64,000 nucleotides of DNA from JASLEW01 sp963732005 (lineage in GTDB: Bacteria; Acidobacteriota; Thermoanaerobaculia; Multivoradales; UBA5704), in the NCBI GenBank assembly GCA_963732005.1, contig CAVSXT010000004.1, forward strand, positions 186,001-250,000, in the 5' to 3' direction. How positions within the stretch are numbered: position 1 is the first letter of the stretch; each line of letters begins with the position of its first letter. This document shows positions 52,483 through 62,257 of the stretch, piece by piece. A program made the translations under genes and the position numbers. The notes under the pieces are model-generated. The model ran no database searches, was not told the origin of the DNA, and saw nothing but the letters and a program-made list of their open reading frames with translations.

Positions 52483-53345
52483 GCGATTCGCCGGCAGCCC
52501 GCGGTGTCCGCAGGGTCCGCCTGCCGCCGGGCGTCCTGCGCTGGGCCGTGGTCCTGGTGTTCTCGGTGCTGCTCGCCTTTCCCTTCCTGTGGATGGGGAT
52601 CACCAGCTTCAAGCAGACGGCCGACCTCTACAACATCAAGAACAACCCCTTCCTGTTCAATCTGCCGCCCACTCTCGAGCATCTCAAGCTGCTGTTCAAC
52701 GAGACGCTGTTCCTGCGCTGGCTGCTCAACACCGCCGGCGCCGGCGCCCTGGTGGTGCTGATCACGCTGGTGCTGGCGGTGCCCGCGGCCTATGCGCTGG
52801 CGCGGCTCACCGGCCGCTGGGGACAGCGGCTCGGCATCGGCATCTTCCTGACCTACCTGATCCCGCCGACGCTGCTGTTCATTCCGATGTCGCGGGTGGT
52901 GGCGCTGCTCGGTCTGCAGGATTCGCTGTGGTCGATCATCGTGGTCTATCCGACCTTCACCCTGCCGTTCTCGATCTGGCTGCTGATGGCCTTCTTCAAG
53001 TCGATCCCCCGCGAGCTGGAAGACGCCGCCATGGTGGACGGCCTGACGCGCTTCGGGGCGTTCGTGCGATTGGTCGTCCCGATCTCGCTGTCGGGCATCC
53101 TGACGGTGGTGATCTTCAGCTTCACCCTGGTCACCCAGGAATTCGTCTATGCCCTCACCTTCATCTCGAGCGCCAAGAACCAGACGGTGAGCGTCGGGGT
53201 GCCGATCTACCTGGTGCGGGGCGACGTCTACTACTGGGGCTCGCTGATGGCGGCCTGCCTGATTTCCAGCCTGCCGGTGGCGGTGCTGTACAACGTCTTC
53301 CTGGACCGCTTCATCGCCGGCTTCACGGTGGGGGCGGTCAAGTAA
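52479..53345 (+). CDS. ABC importer permease 2
   Basis: 288 residues with six helices and the EAA loop IPRELEDAAMVDG-LTRFGAF, characteristic of the MalG/UgpE-type second subunit. FLWMGITSFKQTADLYN marks the first periplasmic loop. ATG 52479 overlaps the stop of permease 1 as ATGA. The dehydrogenase gene follows after 18 bases. Confidence 0.93.
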   Translation: MSDSPAARGVRRVRLPPGVLRWAVVLVFSVLLAFPFLWMGITSFKQTADLYNIKNNPFLFNLPPTLEHLKLLFNETLFLRWLLNTAGAGALVVLITLVLAVPAAYALARLTGRWGQRLGIGIFLTYLIPPTLLFIPMSRVVALLGLQDSLWSIIVVYPTFTLPFSIWLLMAFFKSIPRELEDAAMVDGLTRFGAFVRLVVPISLSGILTVVIFSFTLVTQEFVYALTFISSAKNQTVSVGVPIYLVRGDVYYWGSLMAACLISSLPVAVLYNVFLDRFIAGFTVGAVK

Positions 53346-53363
53346 ACGAAGCGAGGTGTGGTG

Positions 53364-54830
53364 ATGCCGGAAACCCAGCTGGCAACGGGGCAGACGCTGC
53401 CGTTGCTGATCGGCGGCAGGTGGCGCGAGTCGGCGGGGCGCAGCGAGCCGGTGCTCGACCCCGCCCACGGCAGCGAGCTGGCGCGCGTGCCGTTCGTCAC
53501 CGCGACCGAGATCGACGAGGCGATCGACGGCGCGCGGCGTGCCTTCGCCGCCTGGCGCGAGGTGCCGGTGACCGAGCGCGTGCAGGTGATGTTCCGCTAC
53601 AAGCGCCTGCTCGAGGAGCATCTCGAGGAGCTGGCGCGCATGGTCAGCCGGGAGAACGGCAAGCTGATCGGCGAGGCCCGCGGCGAGGTGCGGCGGGGCA
53701 TCGAGGTGGTGGACTTCGCCGCCGGCATGCCGACGCTGATGATGGGCGAGACGGTGGAGGGGATCGCGCACCGGATCGACAGCCAGACGGTGCGCGTGCC
53801 GCTCGGGGTCGTGGCCGGCATCACCCCCTTCAACTTCCCGGCGATGATCCCGTTGTGGATGTTCCCGCTGGCCATCGCCGCCGGCAACACCTTCGTGCTC
53901 AAGCCCTCCGAGCGCACGCCGATGACGGCGGTGCGCCTGGCCGAGCTGCTGGTCGAGGCGGGTCTGCCTGAAGGGGTGCTGAGCGTGCTGCACGGTGGCC
54001 GCGAGACGGTCGACGCGCTGCTCGGCCATCCCGGCATCCAGGCGGTCTCCTTCGTCGGTTCCGAGGTGGTGGCGCGGCACGTCTATGCCCGGGCGGCGGC
54101 GGCGGGCAAGCGGGTGCAGGCGATGGCGGGCGCCAAGAACCACCTGGTGGTGCTGCCCGACGCCGCCGACTGGGACCTCGCCATCCAGGCGGTGATGGCT
54201 TCCGCCTTCGGCTCCGCCGGCCAGCGCTGCCTCGCCGGCAGCGTCGCGCTGCCGGTGGGCGCCGCGGCCGAGCCGTTCCTCGAACGGCTGGCGCGGGCGG
54301 CGGAGGCGGTCGTCGTGGGCGACCCGCTCGACGAGGCCACCGGTATCGGCCCGGTCATCCGGCAGGAATCCAAGGACCGCATCCTGGGCTACGTGGAGCG
54401 CGGCCTGAAGGAGGGCGCCAGCCTGCTGGTCGACGGCCGCCACCGGGTCCCGGAGGGCGGCGGTTTCTATCTCGCGCCGACCATCCTGGACCGGATCGAG
54501 CCGGACATGGCGCTGGCGCGCGAGGAGATCTTCGGGCCGGTGCTGGCGGTGATCCGGGTGCGCACGGTGGAGGAGGCGGTGGCGCTGGTGAACCGCTCGA
54601 AGTACGGCAACGCGGCCAGCATCTTCACCCGCAGCGGGCGCGACGCCTGGTACTTCAAGACCCGGGTCGAGGCGGGCATGGTCGGGGTCAACATCGGCGT
54701 CGCCGCCCCGATGGCGTTCTTCCCCTTCGCCGGCTGGAAGAGCTCCTTTTTCGGCGACCTGCACGCCACCGGCAAGGACGCGGTGCGCTTCTACACCGAG
54801 ACCCGGGTGGTCATCGAGCGCTGGGAATAG
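53364..54830 (+). CDS. mmsA: Methylmalonate-semialdehyde dehydrogenase (CoA-acylating)
   Basis: 488 residues of the aldehyde dehydrogenase superfamily. The MmsA/IolA subgroup is shown by GAKNHLVV, where Asn replaces the general-base Glu, by SAGQRCLAGS with the catalytic Cys, PFNFPAMIPLWMFP for cofactor binding, and FFGDLHATGKDAVRFYTETR at the C-terminus. The enzyme converts (methyl)malonate semialdehyde plus CoA to (propionyl-) acetyl-CoA. ATG 53364 is chosen with GAGG 7 bases before it; two in-frame GTG codons precede. It ends the ABC importer operon, tying the imported substrate to valine- or inositol-like breakdown. Confidence 0.92.
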   Translation: MPETQLATGQTLPLLIGGRWRESAGRSEPVLDPAHGSELARVPFVTATEIDEAIDGARRAFAAWREVPVTERVQVMFRYKRLLEEHLEELARMVSRENGKLIGEARGEVRRGIEVVDFAAGMPTLMMGETVEGIAHRIDSQTVRVPLGVVAGITPFNFPAMIPLWMFPLAIAAGNTFVLKPSERTPMTAVRLAELLVEAGLPEGVLSVLHGGRETVDALLGHPGIQAVSFVGSEVVARHVYARAAAAGKRVQAMAGAKNHLVVLPDAADWDLAIQAVMASAFGSAGQRCLAGSVALPVGAAAEPFLERLARAAEAVVVGDPLDEATGIGPVIRQESKDRILGYVERGLKEGASLLVDGRHRVPEGGGFYLAPTILDRIEPDMALAREEIFGPVLAVIRVRTVEEAVALVNRSKYGNAASIFTRSGRDAWYFKTRVEAGMVGVNIGVAAPMAFFPFAGWKSSFFGDLHATGKDAVRFYTETRVVIERWE

Positions 54831-54890
54831 GGCGCAGCCGGCCTGCGGAAGGCAGGCGAGCGGGCGGCCGGAGACGGCAGATCGGCCGGG

Positions 54891-55787
54891 TCAGGATCTC
54901 AGCTTGACCATCGCCATCAGCGCCAGGGCGACGGCGAGCGACGCCAGGGCGAGGTGGGAGAGCGTGGGGATGTCGGCCCCGGCGGCGTCGAAGGACACCG
55001 CGCCGCTGAACGGGGTCCAGTTGGTGTCCCGGCGGAAGATCCCCACTCCCGCCGTGCCGCCATCGGCGTAGTTCGAAGCGGTCGCCGTGTTCCAGTAGGC
55101 GGTGTCGGGAAACGGATTGCTCCCCGTCGCCGGCGGCACCTGGGCTAGGCCGAAGTTGAGCGATATGTAAGGCCCTGGCGTACCGATCGGATTCTTGCCC
55201 CAGCTCTGCGTGTCGAACGCCACGCCATAGATGATCTGGTCCGGGACCGTGGTGCCGGTGAGATCGAAGGTGACGGCGAACGCCAGCCCGCTGTAGCAGA
55301 AACCGTCGCTGGCCCGGAACTGCGTCGGGTCGGTGCAGGTGGGATCTGCCGGCGGCCGCCACGGGATGGCAAAGGTCTGCGTGCGGCTGGCGATCAACGT
55401 GCCGGGGGCCGGATTCGGTCCGCTGTTGTCCACGTCATAGAGATTGAGCGTCAGCGGATGATCCCAGGTCGGGCCGCCGGACCCCGGGAACGCCGGGTAA
55501 TCCGAGGCGAGCGCCCAATCGCTCATCACCACGGTCACGCTGGTCAGTGTCCGGCCGGAGCCGGAGAATTGGATCAGGTCGCCGAACTCGGACGTCTGCG
55601 TCGCCTGGTACCCCAGGCTCGGCACGTTTCCCGGCAGCGGCGAGGGAATGCTGTTGTAGATCGTCGAGGCGCCGGCGGCGGCGGGTGCGCACGCAAGCAG
55701 TAGCAAGAATGTGCGCACGAGTTGATTTAACATTCCTTCACCGGCGAGGCATTCGATCCTTGCAGCACGAGTCCGCTCGGTGGGCAT
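54891..55787 (-). CDS. Secreted protein with IPTL-type C-terminal sorting tail
   Basis: 298 residues if started at ATG 55787, which has GGGAG 6 bases upstream. Alternative ATG 55733 begins closer to the signal peptide (MLNQLVRTFLLLLACAPAAAGA) but its AAGGA abuts the ATG. The mature domain (SIPSPLPGNVPSLGYQATQT, RTLTSVTVVMSDWAL) is a beta-rich fold with a Cys pair near TCTDPTQFRASDGFC. The C-terminus IPTLSHLALASLAVALALMAM then KLR is an IPTL-CTERM-like sorting signal: short motif, hydrophobic helix, basic end. Such proteins are usually sorted and processed to the cell surface. Family is not recognised. The dehydrogenase gene is convergent. Confidence 0.78.
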   Translation of the reverse strand: MPTERTRAARIECLAGEGMLNQLVRTFLLLLACAPAAAGASTIYNSIPSPLPGNVPSLGYQATQTSEFGDLIQFSGSGRTLTSVTVVMSDWALASDYPAFPGSGGPTWDHPLTLNLYDVDNSGPNPAPGTLIASRTQTFAIPWRPPADPTCTDPTQFRASDGFCYSGLAFAVTFDLTGTTVPDQIIYGVAFDTQSWGKNPIGTPGPYISLNFGLAQVPPATGSNPFPDTAYWNTATASNYADGGTAGVGIFRRDTNWTPFSGAVSFDAAGADIPTLSHLALASLAVALALMAMVKLRS

Positions 55788-55884
55788 TCGCGACTCCCAT
55801 GACAGGTTGCCTGGTGCCGATTTTCTGGCACCCTACCATGGGCTGGGATGGCGGGCAAACGATATTCTATCGATCTTTGAAACA

Positions 55885-55904
55885 GTTGGCTTTATATTGC
55901 CAAC
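55885..55904. promoter_or_regulatory. Inverted repeat in AT-rich region upstream of the IPTL-tail gene
   Basis: GTTGGC (55885-55890) and GCCAAC (55899-55904) with an 8-base AT-rich spacer. It lies about 100 bp upstream of the secreted-protein gene in a clearly AT-rich patch (about 55860-55930), the most AT-rich intergenic DNA in this part. TTGGC-N8-GCCAA symmetry suits a dimeric regulator; the promoter boxes were not convincingly found. Confidence 0.4.
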
Positions 55905-55991
55905 GTCAGGATATTTGTTTCAACTATTGATATGCATAGGTTGCAGATGATGAATTGCTGGCAGCTGGTGCGGGTCATCGACGCCGGCAAC

Positions 55992-56024
55992 GCCTTCGGC
56001 GCCGGCCCTGCCGGCGCCGAAGGC
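55992..56024. terminator. Long GC-rich hairpin, possible terminator
   Basis: A perfect 14-bp stem, GCCTTCGGCGCCGG (55992-56005) and CCGGCGCCGAAGGC (56011-56024), with a 5-base loop lies 45 bp past the end of the DUF6503-like gene on the minus strand. There is no T-tract. A 15-bp direct repeat GGCGGGAGTGGGGGA follows twice at 56022-56051. Confidence 0.4.
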
Positions 56025-56068
56025 GGGAGTGGGGGAGGCGGGAGTGGGGGAGGCGACGCCCGCCTGGC

Positions 56069-56968
56069 TCAGGGCTTGGCGGCGGGCTTGGCCGGGGCGG
56101 CCGCGCCGAGATCAGCCTGGATCGGCGGTGCCGGCGCCGGCGAGGTGAAGACCGCGTCGGGAACGGCGGCGGCGACCACGATGTCGGAGAGCTCGAGCTT
56201 CCTCTGGCCGTCCGGCTGCACGCGGTGTGGGGCCAGCATGATGTTGCCGTAACGCTGCCAGCCCTGCCAGAGCCAGACCGTCGGCGCGGCGTCGCGGGGC
56301 TGGTCCTGCAGGAGGTAGGCCCAGCGCTCCATCAGGTGAGTGTCGTGGTTGAACCAGGCCCAGTAATGGTCGCCGGGAGTGAGGCCCACCACTCCGAAGC
56401 TGAGGCTGATCTCGTCGTAGTCCTTGCCGTCGAGCTGTTGCTTGCCGACCCAGGTGAGGTTGACGCCGGAGTCGCGCAGCTTGTAGGGCATCAGCAGCCA
56501 GTAGGTGTCGTTGACCCAGGCGCCGTACGAGCCCTCGACCATCTTGCTGCCCCTCTCTCCCTCCACCAGCTTGCCGTCGATGTAGGCGGCGCCCTGGTGG
56601 GTGTTGATGTTGTCGAGCACCACGTACGACTCGTTGTCCTTGGTCTTGCCTTCCAGCCGGTGGCGCCCGGTCCATTTGTCCCAGACGTGGGTGCGGCGGC
56701 CGGCGAAGGTGAAGCGCAGGTAGTGGGTGCCGTCCCACGCGGCCTTGCCGCCCATCGCCGCCAGAGCGGCATCCGCCACGGCGATGGCCTGCGGGTCGGA
56801 GGTGCCGCCCATCGTGGGCGGATTGGGTATCGGGGCAGGCGCGGGAGCGGGGGTGGCAGGGGCGGCTGGGGCGGCGGCCGGGGCCTGCGCGACGAGCCTC
56901 GCCGCGAGCGGCGCGGCGAGCAACAGCAGGGCGGCGATCAGGGTGCGGCGGGAGAGCGGCTGGCGCAT
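56069..56968 (-). CDS. Secreted protein, DUF6503-like
   Basis: 299 residues. A signal peptide (RRTLIAALLLLAAPLAARLVA) is followed by a long Ala/Pro linker and a domain with MGGKAAWDGTHYLRFTFAGR, VWDKWTGRHRLEGK, DNINTHQGAAYIDGK and HYWAWFNHDTHLMERWAY. These are typical of a lipoprotein-localisation-like beta fold (DUF6503) found in secreted proteins of unknown function. It ends with another Ala/Pro tail. It lies 58 bases downstream of the DUF255 gene on the same strand and may be cotranscribed. Confidence 0.72.
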   Translation of the reverse strand: MRQPLSRRTLIAALLLLAAPLAARLVAQAPAAAPAAPATPAPAPAPIPNPPTMGGTSDPQAIAVADAALAAMGGKAAWDGTHYLRFTFAGRRTHVWDKWTGRHRLEGKTKDNESYVVLDNINTHQGAAYIDGKLVEGERGSKMVEGSYGAWVNDTYWLLMPYKLRDSGVNLTWVGKQQLDGKDYDEISLSFGVVGLTPGDHYWAWFNHDTHLMERWAYLLQDQPRDAAPTVWLWQGWQRYGNIMLAPHRVQPDGQRKLELSDIVVAAAVPDAVFTSPAPAPPIQADLGAAAPAKPAAKP

Positions 56969-57026
56969 CGTGGCCTCCTCGTCATTCTCAGCATTGGGAC
57001 GATGGTGTCGGGTGCCGGCACCGGCG

Positions 57027-59387
<2,361 letters not shown>

Positions 59388-59589
59388 GATGGCTGTCTCC
59401 GGGACCCGGTTGCGGGCGGCCGCCGGCGGCGACGCCGGGGCGTCCAGGAGTCTATCAGCCGGCCGAGCGGGCGAGTGACGGCCTGCCCAAGATCATGCGG
59501 TTCACGTCCAAACCGCGCTTTGTCAGCTCTGGAGCAAGCGCTGGTGCAGCGTCGGCCCAAGTCGGGCCTTCTGGATGGCGGTGAACGCG

Positions 59590-59871
59590 TTAGAAGAGTT
59601 CCTCGGCCAGCGCGACGATGATGCCCGCGGGGCCTCGCAGGTAGCAGAGTCTGTACTTGTCCTCGTACTGGGCCACGTCGCCGACGAGTTTGGCGCCGTG
59701 GGCGCGCAGGCGAGCGACAGTATCGTCGACGTTTTCGACTGTAAACATGACGCTCCGGAGGCCCAGCGTCGGCCGCACGCCGCCGGCGCCGCTCAATCGC
59801 AGCGAGCGCCGGTACCAGAAGCACGAGCTGGCGTTCATATCATTGCTTGGCTTGGTCTTCGTAGATGCCAA
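59590..59871 (-). pseudogene. Truncated VOC (glyoxalase-like) gene
   Basis: Only the C-terminal half of a VOC-superfamily protein is left: PTLGLRSVMFTVENVDDTVA, LRAHGAKLVGDVAQYEDKYRLCYLRGPAGIIVAL. The usual N-terminal half, with the first metal ligands, is missing. The reading overlaps the end of the AT-rich gene at 59840, whose insertion probably removed the 5' part. The remaining ORF is open from 59871 but there is no supported start. Confidence 0.75.
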
Positions 59872-60337
59872 TGATAATGAGCCATGCGCCAGAAATGAGG
59901 AACGCGAATAAAATAATAGTTGCGATAGCTACGATGTAGAGCCCTGTGCCTTGTCCGAGAATAAGGAAAATGGCGCCCGTAACCTCGGCGAGGTGACAAA
60001 TCGTACCGCCGACAAGCCGCGGCGCGTTCAAGCCAATGAAACTCATGCGCGATCTGATCGCTATAGAATAGCCCCTGATGAAGATGGTTATTCCGATGAC
60101 CCAGACGGCGAGCCACTCCCAGCCGAGCGCTTCAAGGGTTTGATTTCCGATAAGCGCAAGACTGCACGTCATGAAAATTGCAGTGAAACTTGTCAACATG
60201 TTAATTGCTCGATTCTTGTGTGTCAGGTTTCGGATAATGACATCGGGCTTGATCGACATGGCGACGAAAATCAACCCTGCAAGCGCCGCCGCGCCGCCGC
60301 CTACCATGACAAAAAAGTCATTCCATTGATGTGGCAT
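59840..60337 (-). CDS. AT-rich four-helix membrane protein, unknown
   Basis: 165 residues starting MPHQWNDFFVMVGGGAAALAGL, with about four membrane helices (about 9-25, 45-62, 72-92, 115-155). This opening (W-N-x-F-F-x...AALAGL) is shared by a family of unknown-function membrane proteins. Its DNA is visibly poorer in G and C than its neighbours (many AAT, ATA, AAA codons), unlike the roughly 70 percent GC of the rest, a sign of transfer. AGGAGAG precedes ATG 60337. It cuts into the VOC gene downstream. Confidence 0.72.
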   Translation of the reverse strand: MPHQWNDFFVMVGGGAAALAGLIFVAMSIKPDVIIRNLTHKNRAINMLTSFTAIFMTCSLALIGNQTLEALGWEWLAVWVIGITIFIRGYSIAIRSRMSFIGLNAPRLVGGTICHLAEVTGAIFLILGQGTGLYIVAIATIILFAFLISGAWLIIIGIYEDQAKQ

Positions 60338-60545
60338 AAAATGCTCTCCTCAGCTCCAAGTCCAGGACGGGTACCCGCCCCTGCCGTCTTTCGTCCTCGA
60401 CGATCTCACCTACCGCCTCGTACTCTGTCAGCGGGAGGAATACATATGCCTCGTTGGAACGGGAATCAACCAGGCGCGGAGGGCCGCCGCGCATCTCGTC
60501 GAGTGCTTGCTGCTGCTCGAATGGGCATTGGCCATTATCGCTCAA
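60318..60545 (-). CDS. Small protein, probable antitoxin or remnant
   Basis: 75 residues. QQALDEMRGGPPRLVDSRSNEAYVFLPLTEYEAVG resembles the short VapB-like proteins (DEMR..RL.D..TNE.YV...EYE) that pair with PIN-like toxins. It follows the DUF5615-like remnant on the same strand and overlaps it by 11 bases. The N-terminal residues (SDNGQCPFEQ) come from a region read differently in the neighbour, so the start is uncertain. Confidence 0.45.
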   Translation of the reverse strand: MSDNGQCPFEQQQALDEMRGGPPRLVDSRSNEAYVFLPLTEYEAVGEIVEDERRQGRVPVLDLELRRAFYATSME

Positions 60546-60846
60546 TCCAGCAAGCGCAGCGCATGGCGCCGGACGGCCTCAGATCGGGGACCGGGCAGCC
60601 GTAAGGGCCGCCGCTCGGCAGAATAGCCGACAGCGCGGAATCTGGCCCCGCAAGCGGATCACAAAAGGGCCACGCATTCCCAGGGGCTCCAACGCGCGTC
60701 GTCTTCAGGTCATGTCTCACGAGCACCCTGCCGGCCTCGGCAGCGGTCGCCAGGACCTCCTTGTCGGGCAGGGCCACCAACCCCGCCTCGGCGGCACTCC
60801 GGAAATCGACCGCCGGCTCCTGGCGAGCCACAGCCAGGAGGATCAC
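60535..60846 (-). pseudogene. Degraded DUF5615 (PIN-like) toxin
   Basis: The beginning reads VARQEPAVDFRSAAEAGLVALPDKEVLATAAEAGRVLVRHDLKTT, close to the DUF5615 core. The expected first strand with catalytic Asp is absent and, after HDLKTT, the sequence becomes unlike the family (KTTRVGAPGNAWPF), so the C-terminal half is probably frameshifted. It may be a decayed member of a toxin-antitoxin pair with the following small ORF. Confidence 0.5.
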
Positions 60847-60884
60847 CCGTTTGAGGCCGGCGTCCTGAGGCGAGCATGACCGAA

Positions 60885-61259
60885 TCAGTACGGCTTCTTC
60901 GCCAACGGTCCGAGAAGTGGAGTAAAGTGCTTCAGGTTGCGAGTGTAAAGAGGTAGGAGCAGGCGACTGGCCGTCGAGGCGATCAAGCAGTCCATCGCAT
61001 CAACGCCGTGGCTCAGTCTGAACTGCAGTAGGCGCTGAATTGCCCAGTCGCAGTCATCGGTGGACGGGCAGATGCGTTCGAAATGCCGCAGGAACCGGAC
61101 TGCACGTTTCTGTGCTAGATCGTCCGTCGCGCCTTCGATGATCTCGAGCCAAGAGACCGACGTGATGCCAAGAGCATCCTGTCGCGTAAGCCATTCAATA
61201 GCCGGTGGATGCGATCGTAGGACGTCCACCAGAACGGCCGTGTCAATGAGGCCGTTCAC
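60885..61259 (-). CDS. PIN-domain toxin
   Basis: 124 residues: GLIDTAVLVDVLR with the first Asp, SVSWLEIIEGATDD with Glu, RLSHGVDAMDCLIASTAS and PLYTRNLKHF near the end. All PIN acidic positions are present. The start overlaps the stop of the antitoxin gene by four bases, the order antitoxin-toxin being normal for VapBC. It is apparently intact. Confidence 0.82.
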   Translation of the reverse strand: MNGLIDTAVLVDVLRSHPPAIEWLTRQDALGITSVSWLEIIEGATDDLAQKRAVRFLRHFERICPSTDDCDWAIQRLLQFRLSHGVDAMDCLIASTASRLLLPLYTRNLKHFTPLLGPLAKKPY

Positions 61260-61531
61260 CGGAGCCTCTCGCGCCGGTCCTTACGCCTGCGAGCAACCCA
61301 CTTGGTGCCACTCTCCACGCCTTCCCAGCCTCCGATCAAACCGGCTGCGACGATCTCAGCTCCAGTGAGTGGCTGCACCCGCAGCGCCTCCGCGAGTTCC
61401 TCGGCGGTCCATCGCTGGGCCGAAGGCAGCTCGATCGTGACCCTTGCCTCCCCGGCCGGGAGACCGGCTGGGAGATCGACTTCAAGCTGGCCCTCCTTAG
61501 TGATCCTGCCGCGTAGCTCCAAGATCGACAT
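61256..61531 (-). CDS. Antitoxin of the PIN pair
   Basis: 91 residues. The opening LELRGRITKEGQLEVDLPAGLPAGEARVTIELP (seen as two beta-strand pairs, LRGRITKEGQLEV and VTIELP) is an AbrB/MazE-type or similar beta domain, and the C-terminal half is basic (WVARRRKDRRERLR). Strong AGGAGG lies 6 bases before ATG 61531. The stop overlaps the toxin start, so the two are one operon. Confidence 0.78.
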   Translation of the reverse strand: MSILELRGRITKEGQLEVDLPAGLPAGEARVTIELPSAQRWTAEELAEALRVQPLTGAEIVAAGLIGGWEGVESGTKWVARRRKDRRERLR

Positions 61532-62237
61532 AAATCCTCCTGGATCTCCATCCTAACGCTGCTTGAGCTCAAGGGAGTAGGCCCCCGGAAGGCGGAGCCT
61601 GCGACGAAGAGCACTCGTTCAGTGGCAGGCAGGTCGGCGTCCGGACTTGCCCTGAGGATCGCCGACCAGAAGCGAATGTCGGGCGCCACACGGCCCTTCT
61701 CCCCATGGAGGAAGGTCAGCGGCCTGCAACCGATCGCCCTGGCCGCACGCGCCGGTCGCCTCTGGTAGTTGCGGTTCTGGAACGATTCGAACAGGTCCAC
61801 GGACAGCGTGCTCGCGCTGGGCCCTCGCCGCAATTCTTGTCGTCTCGGGATTCGTCGGCCGCCGGGTATTGCACCAGGTCCTTCTCTATTGTGCCAGCCG
61901 GCACAGATTGCCCCCAGGCGAAGACTCGCCCGACGAGTGGATCGAGCATTTGAGGCGCCGTTGTCCGAGGTGGCCGCATGGGCTGGGATGTGTGCACTTC
62001 ACGTCACCTACGCTTCGAGGCCGGATTTCCCTGCCTGACTATCTCGAGACACCCTCGTGCGGCGCCCGACGTTCGCTTCTGGCCGGTGATGCTCGCCTTC
62101 CTGAGGTACGCCCCCGACCTCGTCCGGAGCCCGGGGCTTTTGTGGGCGAATCAGGGTTGCTCGCGAGGCAGCGGGTCTCTCCGAAGAAGCCTGGCCCACC
62201 GGCTCGGCCTTGAACCCGGCATCCTGGGCGGCAGGGG
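61532..62237. other. Gene-poor, degraded region
   Basis: About 700 bases between the toxin-antitoxin pair and the NfeD gene without a supported gene. Two related pieces, in opposite orientation, lie at 61652-61690 and 62057-62090 (shared core GGCGCCCGAC.TTCGCTTCTGG), each reading as APD(I/V)RFW. This suggests a repeated element or a decayed duplicated gene. Open frames in the region are not conserved. Confidence 0.5.
61652..62090. repeat. Inverted pair of related sequences
   Basis: 61652-61690 read on the minus strand and 62057-62090 on the plus strand share GTG.GGCGCCCGAC then TTCGCTTCTGG.CGG.GAT with few differences, about 370 bases apart. The shared reading APD(I/V)RFW and flanking residues differ, so it may be a mobile or decaying coding repeat. 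Confidence 0.55.
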
Positions 62238-62238
62238 C

Positions 62239-62244
62239 TATAAT
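62239..62244 (+). promoter_or_regulatory. Perfect -10 box upstream of the NfeD gene
   Basis: TATAAT at 62239-62244 lies 14 bases before ATG 62258. No convincing -35 box is present at 17 bases. If used, transcription would start near 62251 and the message would be almost leaderless, which agrees with the lack of a Shine-Dalgarno. Confidence 0.45.
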
Positions 62245-62257
62245 CGCTGTTGCCGCC

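Noticed and set aside
61336..61833. 165-codon minus-strand gene upstream of the antitoxin
   Set aside because: It overlaps the well-supported antitoxin gene in another frame and has no recognisable domain.
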